DNA of 64,000 bases from Hydractinia symbiolongicarpus (taxonomy: Eukaryota > Cnidaria > Hydrozoa > Anthoathecata > Hydractiniidae), in contig NC_079881.1 in the NCBI RefSeq assembly GCF_029227915.1, positions 2,170,001-2,234,000 of the forward strand, in the 5' to 3' direction. The notes under the pieces are model-generated. The model was not told the origin of the DNA, searched no databases, and saw nothing but the letters and a program-made list of their open reading frames with translations. Made by a program: the position numbers and the translations under genes. This document shows, one piece after another, positions 24,283-35,094 of this stretch. Position 1 is the first letter of the stretch. Each line of letters opens with the position of its first letter.

Positions 24283-25416
24283 ATTGGTCCCACAGTAAAA
24301 AATGACTTTTTTATTTAAATTTTTAAATGAAGTGCTACCACAGCGCCCAGTGCAATCGCTGAGTTCCAGTAAATCAAGTCAAATTAAGAAGAATGTTACT
24401 TCTTGTAATCAAACTGGCTCATTTATCACATTTATAAGGTCAAAGTTCAAAATCAGTTCAATTAAGTCCCACAGTCAAACGTTTCACTGTTAAAAGCGAT
24501 GCAACCTAGTAATATACAAATACTATCGCTAAATACATGTGGGGACGAATATGTGGCGCAGCCGTTGTAACTCAAGCGGACTGACACCGTTAGTAAGTCA
24601 ATGAAATGTAGTTCTTGAAACTTTCTCTATTTCTTCAGCGCGATCTAACCGCTAGGATTGGTCCCACAGTAAAAAATGACTTATTTATCCTAATTTTTTA
24701 ATAAAGTGCTACCACAGCGCCCAGTCCAATCGCTGAGTTCCAGCAATCAAGTCAAATTAAGAAGAATGTTACTTCTTGTAATCAAACTGGCTCATTTATC
24801 ACATTTATAAGGTCACAGTCCAAAGTTAGTTCAATTAAGTCCCACAGTCAATCGTTTCATTGTTAAAGGCGATGCAACCTAGTAATATCAGAAAAATATC
24901 GCTAAATACATGTTGGTACGAATATGTGACGCAACCGTTGTAACTCAAACGGATTGATACGGCCAAGAAGTTGATGAAATGTAGTTTTTGAGAATGTCTC
25001 TATTTCTTTAGCGCGAACTAACCGCTTGGATTGGTCCCACAGTAAAAAATGACTTTTTTATTTAAATTTTTAAATGAAGTGCTACCACAGCGCCCAGTGC
25101 AATCGCTGAGTTCCAGCAAATCAAGTCAAATTAAGAAGAATGTTATTTCTTGTAATCAAACTGGCTCATTTATCACATTTATAAGGTCAAAGTCCAAAAT
25201 CAGTTCAATTAAGTCCCACAGTCAAACGTTTCACTGTTAAAAGCGATGCAACCTAGTAATATTCAAATACTATCGCTAAATACATGTGGGGACGAATATG
25301 TGGCGCAGCCGTTGTAACTCAAGCGGACTGACACCGTTAGTAAGTCAATGAAATGTAGTTCTTGAAACTTTCTCTATTTCTTCAGTGCGATCTAACCGCT
25401 AGGATTGGTCCCACAG
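23313..25416 (+). repeat. Long-range duplication, left copy (2.1 kb)
   Basis: This segment recurs at 61897-64000 with a constant offset of 38584 bp. Rare features present in both include TAAATAGATGTGGGGACG (23410 and 61994), ATATAATATAGAAATATCTG, CCGATAGAATTGGTCC, TTACTTCCAATAGTC, CCAGTAAATCAAG and TTCAGTGCGATCTAACC. Only two differences were noticed: GGATTTACACC against GGATTGACACC near 23831, and AACTAACTCATT against AACTAACCCATT near 24048. The right copy is cut by the window edge, so the true length is unknown. Confidence 0.93.
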
Positions 25417-25776
25417 TAAAAAATGACTTATTTATCCTAATTTTTTAATAAAGTGCTACCACAGCGCCCAGTCCAATCGCTGAGTTCCAGCAATCATGTC
25501 AAATTAAGAAGAATGTTACTTCTTGTAATCAAACTGGCTCTTTTATCGCATTTATAAGGTCACAGTCCAAAGTTAGTTCAATTAAGTCCCACAGTCAATC
25601 GTTTCATTGTTAAAGGCGATGCAACCTAGTAATATCAGAAAAATATCGCTAAATACATGTTGGTACGAATATGTGACGCAACCGTTGTAACTCAAACGGA
25701 TTGATACGGCCAAGAAGTTGATGAAATGTAGTTTTTGAGAATGTCTCTATTTCTTTCGCGCGAACTAACCGCTTGG
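24283..25776 (+). repeat. Two tandem 747-bp dimers
   Basis: Boxes at 24283 and 24657 are repeated at 25030 and 25404, an offset of 747 bp. The first monomer of each pair carries the extra-A marker (CCAGTAAATCAAG or CCAGCAAATCAAG) and the block variant ATATGTGGCGCAGCCG. The second has GCGATCTAACC before the box and GCGCCCAGTCCAATCG. The same dimers reappear in the right copy at 62867 and 63614. Confidence 0.9.
24661..24848 (+). other. GTCCCACAGT pair inside one monomer (representative)
   Basis: GTCCCACAGT occurs at 24661, just after the ATTG of the box, and again at 24839 in the middle of the same monomer (there followed by C). The next monomer's copy is at 25034. The spacings are 178 and 195 bp, summing to the 373-bp period. 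The flanks are weakly alike (ATTG before the first, ATTAA before the second). Some classes have GTTCCACAG or TTCCCACAG at the second site. Confidence 0.7.
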
Positions 25777-28309
25777 ATTGGTCCCACAGTAAAAGATGAC
25801 TTATTTATCTTAATTTTTTAATAAAGTGCTACCACAGCGCCCAGTGTAATCGCTGAGTTACAGCAATCAAGTCAAATTAAGAAGAATGTTACTTCCTATA
25901 GTCAAACTGGCTCATTTATCACATTTATCAGGTCAAAGTCCAAAATCAGTTCAATTAAGTCCCACAGTCAAATGTTTCACTGTTAAAAGCGATGCAACCT
26001 AGTAATATCTGAATACTATCGCTAAATACATGTGGGGACGAATATGTGACGCAACAGTTGTAACTCAAACGGATTGATACCGTTAGAAAGTCAATGAAAT
26101 GTAGTTTTTGAAACTGTCGCTATTTCTTCAGCGCGCGATAACGGCTAGGATTGGTCCCACAATAAAAAATGACTTTTTTATTTAAATTTTTAAATGAAGT
26201 GCTACCACAGCGCCCAGTGCAATCGCTGAGTTCCAGCAAATCAAGTCAAATTAAGAAGAATGTTATTTCTTGTAATCAAACTGGCTCATTTATCACATTT
26301 ATAAGGTCAAAGTCCAAAATCAGTTCAATTAAGTCCCACAGTCAAACGTTTCACTGTTAAAAGCGATGCAACCTAGTAATATTCAAATACTATTGCTAAA
26401 TACATGTGGGGACGAATATGTGGTGCAGCCGTTGTAACTCAAACGAATTGATACGGCCAAGAAGTTGATGAAATGTAGTTTTTGAGAATGTCTCTATTTC
26501 TTCAGCGCAAACTACCGGCTTGGATTGGTCCCACAGTAAAAAATGACTTTTTTCTTTAAATTTTTTAACAAGGTGCTACCACAGCGTCCAATGTAATCGC
26601 TGAGTTCCAGCAATCATGTCAAATTAAGAAGAATGTTATTTCTTGTAGTCAAACTGGCTTATTTATAACATTTATCAGGTCACAGTCCAAAGTTAGTTCA
26701 ATTAAGTCCCACAGTCAATCGTTTCATTGTTAAAGGCGATGCAACCTAGTAGTATCAGAAAAATATCGCTAAATACATGTTGGTACGAAAATGTGACGCA
26801 ACCGTTGCAGCTCAAACGGATTGATACGGCCAAGAAGTCGATGAAATGTAGTTTTTGAGAATGTCTCTATTTCTTCAGCGCGCGATAACGGCTAGGATTG
26901 GTCCCACAATAAAAAATGACTTTTTATTTAAATTTTTAAATGAAGTGCTACCACAGCGCCCAGTGCAATCGCTGAGTTCCAGCAAATCAAGTCAAATTAA
27001 GAAGAATGTTATTTCTTGTAATCAAACTGAATCATTTATCACATTTATAAGGTCAAAGTCCAAAACTAGTTCAATTAAGTCCCACAGTCAAACGTTTCAC
27101 TGTTAAAAGCGATGCAACCTAGTAATATTCAAATACTATCGCTAAATACATGTGGGGACGAATATGTGGCGCAGCCGTTGTAACTCAAGCGGACTGACAC
27201 CGTTAGTAAGTCAATGAAATGTAGTTCTTGAATCTTTCTCTATTTCTTCAGCGCGATCTAACGGCTAGGATTCATCCCACAATAAAAAATGACTTAGTTA
27301 TCCTAATTTTTTAATAAAGTGCTACGACAGCGTCCAATGTAATTGCTGAGTTCCAGGAATCAAGTCAAATTGAGAAGAATGTTATTTCTTGTAGTCAAAC
27401 TGGCTCATTTATCACATTTATCAGTCAAAGTCCAAAATCAGTTCAATTAAGTCCCACAGTCAAATGTTTCACTGTTAAAAGCGATGCAACCTAGTAATAT
27501 CTGAATGCTATCGCTAAATACATGTGGGGACGAATATGTGACGCAACAGTTGTAACTCAAACGGATTGATACCGTTAGAAAGTCAATGAAATGTAGTATT
27601 TGAAACTGTTTCTCTTTATTCAGCGCATGTTAACGGCCAGGATTGGTCCAACAGTAAAAAAAGACTTATTTATCCTAATTTTTTAATAAAGTGCTACCAC
27701 AGCGTCCAATGTAATCGCTGAGTTCCAACAATCATGTCAAATTAAGAAGAATGTTATTTCTTGTAGTCAAACTGGCTCATTTATCACATTTATAAGGTCA
27801 AAGTCCAAAATCAGTTCAATTAAGTCCCACAGTCAAACGCTTCACTGTTAAAAGCGATGCAACCTAGTAATATTCAAATACTATCGCTAAATACGTGTGG
27901 GGACGAGTATGTGGCGCAGCCGTTGTAACTCAAGCGGACTGACACCGTTAGTAAGTCAATGAAATGTAGTTCTTGAAACTTTCTCTATTTCTTTAGCGCG
28001 ATCTAACGGCTAGGATTCGTCCCACAATAAAGAATGACTTATTTATCCTAATTTTTTAATAAAGTGCTACCACAGCGCCCAGTGTCATCGCTGAGTTGCA
28101 GCAATCAAGTCAAATTAAGAAGAATGTTACTTCTTGTAATCAAACTGGCTCATTTATCACATTTATAAGGTTACAGTCCAAAGTTAGTTCAATTAATCCC
28201 ACAGTCAATCGTTTCATTGTTAAAGGCGATGCAACCTAGTAATATCAGAAAAATATCGCTAAATACATGTTGGTACGAATATGCGACGCAACCGTTGTAA
28301 CTCAAACGG
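25777..28309 (+). repeat. Mixed monomers of domain II
   Basis: Boxes are at 25777, 26150, 26524, 26897, 27270, 27642 and 28015. The monomers at 26150 and 26897 belong to the extra-A subfamily. The box is variant in some: CCCACAATAAAAAATG after the boxes at 26150 and 26897, ATTCATCCC at 27270 and ATTCGTCCC at 28015. The part from about 27800 to 28310 recurs at about 31151-31661 (offset 3351), marked by AATACGTGTGGGGACG, CACAATAAAGAATGAC and AGTGTCATCGCTGAGTTG. Confidence 0.85.
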
Positions 28310-29845
28310 ATTGATACGGCCAAGAAGTTGATGAAATGTAGTTTTTGAGAATGTCTCTATTTCTTCAGCGCAAACTACCGGTTTGGATTGGTCCCACAGT
28401 AAAAAATGACTTTTTTATTTAAATTTTTTAACAAGGTGCTACCACAGCGTCCAATGTAATCGCTGAGTTCCAGCAATCATGTCAAATTAAGAAGAATGTT
28501 ATTTCTTGTAGTCAAACTGGCTTATTTATAACATTTATCAGGTCACAGTCCAAAGTTAGTTCAATTAAGTCCCACAGTCAATCGTTTCATTGTTAAAGGC
28601 GATGCAACCTAGTAATATCAGAAAAATATCGCTAAATACATGTTGGTGCGAAGATGTGACGCAACCGTTGCAGCTCAAACGGATTGATACGGCCAAGAAG
28701 TCGATGAAATGTAGTTTTTGAGAATGTCTCTATTTCTTCAGCGCGAACTAATGGCTTGGATTGGTCCCACAGTAAAAAATGACATATTTATCTTAATTTT
28801 TTAATAAAGCGCTACCACAGCGCCCAGTCCAATCGCTGAGTTCCAGCAATCAAGTCAAATTAAGAAGAATGTTACTTCTTGTAATCAATCTGGCTCATTT
28901 ATCACATTTATAAGGTAACAGTCCAAAGTTAGTTCAATTAAGTCCCACAGTCAATCGTTTCATTGTTAAAGGCGATGCAACCTAGTAATATCAGAAAAAT
29001 AACGCTAAATACATGTTGGTACGAATATGTGACGCAACCGTTGTAACTCAAACGGATTGATACGGCCAAGAAGTTGATGAAATGTAGTTTTTGAGAATGT
29101 CTCTATTTCTTCAGCGCGAACTAACGCTTGGATTGGTCCCACAGTAAAAATGACTTATTTATCTTAATTTTTAATAAAGCGCTACCATAGCGCCCAGTGT
29201 AATCGATGAGTTCCAGCAATCAAGTCAAATTAAGAAGAATGTTATTTCTTGTAATCAAACTGGCTCATTTATCACATTTATAAGGTCAAAGTCCAAAATC
29301 AGTTCAATTAAGTCCCACAGTCAAACGTTTCACTGTTAAAAGCGATGTAACCTAGTAATATTCAAATACTATCGCTAAATACATGTGGGGACGAATATGT
29401 GGCGCAGCCGTTGTGACTCAAACGAATTGATACGGCCAAGAAGTTGATGAAATGTAGTTTTTGAGAATGTCTCTATTTTTTCAGCGCAAACTACCGGCTT
29501 GGATTGGTCCCACAGTAAAAAATGACTTTTTTATTTAAATTTTTTAACAAGGTGCTACCACAGCGTCCAATGTAATCGCTGAGTTCCAGCAATCATGTCA
29601 AATTAAGAAGAATGTTATTTCTTGTAGTCAAACTGGCTTATTTATAACATTTATAAGGTCAAAGTCCAAAATCAGTTCAATTAAGTCCCACAGTCAAACG
29701 TTTCACTGTTAAAAGCGATGTAACCTAGTAATATTCAAATACTATCGCTAAATACATGTGGGGACGAATATGTGGCGCAGCCGTTGTAACTCAAACGAAT
29801 TGATACGGCCAAGAAGTTGATGAAATGTAGTTTTTGAGAATGTCT
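28310..29845 (+). repeat. 1.5-kb block repeated 3725 bp away, left copy
   Basis: Boxes at 28387, 28760, 29132 and 29503 correspond to 32112, 32485, 32857 and 33228, each exactly 3725 bp on. Shared rare markers are AAAAATAACGCTAAATAC (28995 and 32720), the shortened CACAGTAAAAATGAC after the third box, CTACCATAGCGCC, and CTATTTTTTCAGCGCAAAC. The match begins just after the conserved block and ends in the linker before the next box. A few substitutions separate the copies. Confidence 0.9.
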
Positions 29846-30248
29846 CTATTTTTTCAGCGCAAACTACCGGCTTGGATTGGTCCCACAGTAAAAAATGACT
29901 TTTTTATTTAAATTTTTTAACAAGGTGCTACCACAGCGTCCAATGTAATCGCTGAGTTCCAGCAATCATGTCAAATTAAGAAGAATGTTATTTCTTGTAG
30001 TCAAACTGGCTTATTTATAACATTTATCAGGTCACAGTCCAAAGTTAGTTCAATTAAGTCCCACAGTCAATCGTTTCATTGTTAAAGGCGATGCAACCTA
30101 GTAATATCAGAAAAATATCGCTAAATACATGTTGGTACGAAGATGTGACGCAACCGTTGCAGCTCAAACGGATTGATACGGCCAAGAAGTCGATGAAATG
30201 TAGTTTTTGAGAATGTCTCTATTTCTTCAGCGCGAGCTAATGGCTTGG
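29503..30248 (+). repeat. Tandem pair of like monomers (373 bp each)
   Basis: Monomers with boxes at 29503 and 29876 share the linker CAGCGCAAACTACCGGCTTGG and the AT tract AATTTTTTAACAAGG. Near-identity over one period covers roughly the region 29330-29700 against 29700-30070 up to the middle of the monomer; beyond that the second continues as a different class (CATTTATCAGGTCACAG). This looks like a single-monomer duplication with a class switch inside the second copy. Confidence 0.83.
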
Positions 30249-30992
30249 ATTGGTCCCACAGTAAAAAATGACATATTTATCTTAATTTTTTAATAAAGCG
30301 CTACCACAGCGCCCAGTCCAATCGCTGAGTTCCAGCAATCAAGTCAAATTAAGAAGAATGTTACTTCTTGTAATCAAACTGGCTCATTTTTACATTTATA
30401 AGGTAACAGTCCAAAGTTAGTTCAATTAAGTCCCACAGTCAATCGTTTCATTGTTAAAGGCGATGCAACCTAGTAATATCAGAAAAATATCGCTAAATAC
30501 ATGTTGGTACGAATATGTGACGCAACCGTTGTAACTCAAACGGATTGATACGGCCAAGAAGTTGATGAAATGTAGTTTTTGAGAATGTCTCTATTTCTTC
30601 AGCGCGAACTAATGGCTTGGATTGGTCCCACAGTAAAAAATGACATATTTATCTTAATTTTTTAATAAAGCGCTACCACAGCGCCCAGTCCAATCGCTGA
30701 GTTCCAGCAATCAAGTCAAATTAAGAAGAATGTTACTTCTTGTAATCAAACTGGCTCATTTTTACATTTATAAGGTAACAGTCCAAAGTTAGTTCAATTA
30801 AGTCCCACAGTCAATCGTTTCATTGTTAAAGGCGATGCAACCTAGTGATATCAGAAAAATATCGCTAAATACATGTTGGTACGAATATGTGACGCAACCG
30901 TTGTAACTCAAACGGATTGATACGGCCAAGAAGTTGATGAAATGTAGTTTTTGAGAATGTCTCTATTTCTTCAGCGCGAACTAATGGCTTGG
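30249..30992 (+). repeat. Tandem pair of near-identical 372-bp monomers
   Basis: Boxes at 30249 and 30621 start two monomers that share a private deletion: GGCTCATTTTTACATTTATAAGG instead of CTCATTTATCACATTT, with GGTAACAGTCC after it. I noticed only single-base differences (for example CTAGTGATATC near 30844 against CTAGTAATATC). A third monomer with the same AATGACATATTTATC opening follows at 30993 but differs in its second half. Confidence 0.9.
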
Positions 30993-32034
30993 ATTGGTCC
31001 CACAGTAAAAAATGACATATTTATCTTAATTTTTTAATAAAGCGCTACCACAGCGCCCAGTGTAATCGCTGAGTTCCAGCAATCAAGTCAAATTGAGAAG
31101 AATGTTATTTCTTGTAGTCAAACTGGCTCATTTATCACATTTATAACGTCAAAGTCCAAAATCAGTTCAATTAAGTCCCACAGTCAAACGCTTCACTGTT
31201 AAAAGCGATGCAACCTAGTAATATTCAAATACTATCGCTAAATACGTGTGGGGACGAATATGTGGCGCAGCCGTTGTAACTCAAGCGGACTGACACCGTT
31301 AGTAAGTCAATGAAATGTAGTTCTTGAAACTTTCTCTATTTCTTTAGCGCGATCTAACGGCTAGGATTCGTCCCACAATAAAGAATGACTTATTTATCCT
31401 AATTTTTTAATAAAGTGCTACCACAGCGCCCAGTGTCATCGCTGAGTTGCAGCAATCAAGTCAAATTAAGAAGAATGTTACTTCTTGTAATCAAACTGGC
31501 TCATTTATCACATTTATAAGGTTACAGTCCAAAGTTAGTTCAATTAATCCCACAGTCAATCGTTTCATTGTTAAAGGCGATGCAACCTAGTAATATCAGA
31601 AAAATATCGCTAAATACATGTTGGTACGAATATGCGACGCAACCGTTGTAACTCAAACTGATTGATACGGCCAAGAAGTCAATGAAATGTAGTTTTTGAA
31701 ACTGTCGCTATTTCTTCAGCGCGCGATAACGGCTAGGATTGGTCCCATAATAAAAAATGACCTTTTTATTTAAATTTTTAAATGAAGTGCTACCACAGCG
31801 CCCAGTGCAATCGCTGAGTTCCAGCAAATCAAGTCAAATTAAGAAGAATGTTATTTCTTGTAATCAAACTGGCTCATTTATCACATTTATAAGGTCAAAG
31901 TCCAAAATCAGTTCAATTAAGTCCCACAGTCAAACGTTTCACTGTTAAAAGCGATGTAACCTAGTAATATTCAAATTCTATCGCTAAATACATGTGGGGA
32001 CGAATATGTGGCGCAGCCGTTGTAACTCAAACGA
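30993..32034 (+). repeat. Mixed monomers, including a second copy of 27.8-28.3 kb
   Basis: Boxes are at 30993, 31366 (ATTCGTCCC) and 31738. Sequence from about 31151 to 31661 repeats 27800-28310 at an offset of 3351 bp. The monomer at 31738 is an extra-A subfamily member with a slightly altered opening (CCCATAATAAAAAATGACC). Confidence 0.85.
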
Positions 32035-33570
32035 ATTGATACGGCCAAGAAGTTGATGAAATGTAGTTTTTGAGAATGTCTCTATTTCTTCAGCGCAAAC
32101 TACCGGCTTGGATTGGTCCCAAAGTAAAAAATGACTTTTTTATTTAAATTTTTTAACAAGGTGCTACCACAGCGTCCAATGTAATCGCTGAGTTCCAGCA
32201 ATCATGTCAAATTAAGAAGAATGTTATTTCTTGTAGTCAAACTGGCTTATTTATAACATTTATCAGGTCACAGTCCAAAGTTAGTTCAATTAAGTCCCAC
32301 AGTCAATCGTTTCATTGTTAAAGGCGATGCAACCTAGTAATATCAGAAAAATATCGCTAAATACATGTTGGTACGAAGATGTGACGCAACCGTTGCAGCT
32401 CAAACGGATTGATACGGCCAAGAAGTCGATGAAATGTAGTTTTTGAGAATGTCTCTATTTCTTCAGCGCGAACTAATGGCTTGGATTGTTCCCACAGTAA
32501 AAAATGACATATTTATCTTAATTTTTTAATAAAGCGCTACCACAGCGCCCAGTCCAATCGCTGAGTTCCAGCAATCAAGTCAAATTAAGAAGAATGTTAC
32601 TTCTTGTAATCAAACTGGCTCATTTATCACATTTATAAGGTAACAGTCCAAAGTTAGTTCAATTAAGTCCCACAGTCAATCGTTTCATTGTTAAAGGCGA
32701 TGCAACCTAGTAATATCAGAAAAATAACGCTAAATACATGTTGGTACGAATATGTGACGCAACCGTTGTAACTCAAACGGATTGATACGGCCAAGAAGTT
32801 GATGAAATGTAGTTTTTGAGAATGTCTCTATTTCTTCAGCGCGAACTAACGCTTGGATTGGTCCCACAGTAAAAATGACTTATTTATCTTAATTTTTAAT
32901 AAAGCGCTACCATAGCGCCCAGTGTAATCGCTGAGTTCCAGAATTCAAGTCAAATTAAGAAAAATGTTATTTCTTGTAATCAAACTGGCTCATTTATCAC
33001 ATTTATAAGGTCAAAGTCCAAAATCAGTTCAATTAAGTCCCACAGTCAAACGTTTCACTGTTAAAAGCGATGTAACCTAGTAATATTCAAATACTATCGC
33101 TAAATACATGTGGGGACGAATATGTGGCGCAGCCGTTGTAACTCAAACGAATTGATACGGCCAAGAAGTTGATGAAATGTAGTTTTTGAGAATGTCTCTA
33201 TTTTTTCAGCGCAAACTACCGGCTTGGATTGGTCCCACAGTAAAAAATGACTTTTTTATTTAAATTTTTTAACAAGGTGCTACCACAGCGTCCAATGTAA
33301 TCGCTGAGTTCCAGCAATCATGTCAAATTAAGAAGAATGTTATTTCTTGTAGTCAAACTGGCTTATTTATAACATTTATAAGGTCAAAGTCCAAAATCAG
33401 TTCAATTAAGTCCCACAGTCAAACGTTTCACTGTTAAAAGCGATGTAACCTAGTAATATTCAAATACTATCGCTAAATACATGTGGGGACGAATATGTGG
33501 CGCAGCCGTTGTAACTCAAACGAATTGATACGGCCAAGAAGTTGATGAAATGTAGTTTTTGAGAATGTCT
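32035..33570 (+). repeat. 1.5-kb block repeated 3725 bp away, right copy
   Basis: Boxes at 32112, 32485, 32857 and 33228 match 28387, 28760, 29132 and 29503. Private changes include CCCAAAGTAAAAAATG after the first box, ATTGTTCCC for the second box, and TTCCAGAATTCAAG near 32937, which creates an EcoRI site. After 33570 this copy continues with a TTTAGCGCGAACTAACCGC linker, while the left copy goes into another CAGCGCAAACTACCGG monomer. Confidence 0.9.
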
Positions 33571-33600
33571 CTATTTCTTTAGCGCGAACTAACCGCTTGG

Positions 33601-34347
33601 ATTGGTCCCACAGTAAAAGATGACTTATTTATCTTAATTTTTTAATAAAGCGCTACCACAGCGCCCAGTGTAATCGCTGAGTTCCAGCAATCAAGTCAAA
33701 TTAAGAAGAATGTTACTTCCTATAGTCAAACTGGCTCATTTATCACATTTATCAGGTCAAAGTCCAAAATCAGTTCAATTAAGTCCCACAGTCAAATGTT
33801 TCACTGTTAAAAGCGATGCAACCTAGTAATATCTGAATACTATCGCTAAATACATGTGGGGACGAATATGTGACGCAACAGTTGTAACTCAAACGGATTG
33901 ATACCGTTAGAAAGTCAAAGAAATGTAGTTTTTGAAACTGTAGCTATTTCTTCAGCGCGCGATAACGGCTAGGATTGGTCCCACAATAAAAAATGACTTT
34001 TTTATTTAAATTTTTAAATGAAGTGCTACCACAGCGCCCAGTGCAATCGCTGAGTTCCAGCAAATCAAGTCAAATTAAGAAGAATGTTATTTCTTGTAGT
34101 CAAACTGGCTTATTTATAACATTTATAAGGTCAAAGTCCAAAATCAGTTCAATTAAGTCCCACAGTCAAACGTTTCACTGTTAAAAGCGATGTAACCTAG
34201 TAATATTCAAATACTATCGCTAAATACATGTGGGGACGAATATGTGGCGCAGCCGTTGTAACTCAAACGAATTGATACGGCCAAGAAGTTGATGAAATGT
34301 AGTTTTTGAGAATGTCTCTATTTCTTTAGCGCGAACTAACCGCTTGG
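33601..34347 (+). repeat. Dimer higher-order repeat, copy 1 (747 bp)
   Basis: Boxes at 33601 and 33974 repeat at 34348 and 34721, an offset of 747 bp. Shared private text is AGTAAAAGATGACTTATTT after the first box, TTACTTCCTATAGTC, and GTCAAAGAAATGTAG (33914 and 34661), where almost every other monomer has GTCAATGAAATGTAG. The second monomer carries the extra-A marker. Confidence 0.92.
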
Positions 34348-35094
34348 ATTGGTCCCACAGTAAAAGATGACTTATTTATCTTAATTTTTTAATAAAGCGC
34401 TACCACAGCGCCCAGTGTAATCGCTGAGTTCCAGCAATCAAGTCAAATTAAGAAGAATGTTACTTCCTATAGTCAAACTGGCTCATTTATCACATTTATC
34501 AGGTCAAAGTCCAAAATCAGTTCAATTAAGTCCCACAGTCAAAGGTTTCACTGTTAAAAGCGATGCAACCTAGTAATATCTGAATACTATCGCTAAATAC
34601 ATGTGGGGACGAATATGTGACGCAACAGTTGTAACTCAAACGGATTGATACCGTTAGAAAGTCAAAGAAATGTAGTTTTTGAAACTGTAGCTATTTTTTC
34701 AGCGCGCGATAACGGCTAGGATTGGTCCCACAATAAAAAATGACTTTTTTATTTAAATTTTTAAATGAAGTGCTACCACAGCGCCCAGTGCAATCGCTGA
34801 GTTCCAGCAAATCAAGTCAAATTAAGAAGAATGTTATTTCTTGTAGTCAAACTGGCTTATTTATAACATTTATCAGGTCACAGTCCAAAGTTAGTTCAAT
34901 TAAGTCCCACAGTCAATCGTTTCATTGTTAAAGGCGATGCAACCTAGTAATATCAGAAAAATATCGCTAAATACATGTTGGTACGAAGATGTGACGCAAC
35001 CGTTGTAGCTCAAACGGATTGATAGGGCCAAGAAGTCGATGAAATGTAGTTTTTGAGAATGTCTCTATTTCTTCAGCGCGAACTAATGGCTTGG
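34348..35094 (+). repeat. Dimer higher-order repeat, copy 2 (747 bp)
   Basis: Boxes are at 34348 and 34721. It is nearly identical to copy 1 up to about 34875 (CAAAGGTTTC near 34541 is one private change). The last part of its second monomer then switches to the class with CATTTATCAGGTCACAG and CAATCGTTTCATTG, so copy 2 ends in a hybrid monomer. Confidence 0.9.

Noticed and set aside
24302-24493. Recurrent 63-codon open frame on the + strand starting at AAAAAATGAC (also at 25049, 26169, 31757, 33993, 34740, 37723, 38842, 62886 and 63633)
   Set aside because: It exists only where the one-base insertion CCAGCAAATCAAG shifts the frame past a stop. Its spread follows the subfamily, the monomer period is not a multiple of three, and there is no sign of selection for coding. 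It is repeat sequence, not a small gene family.
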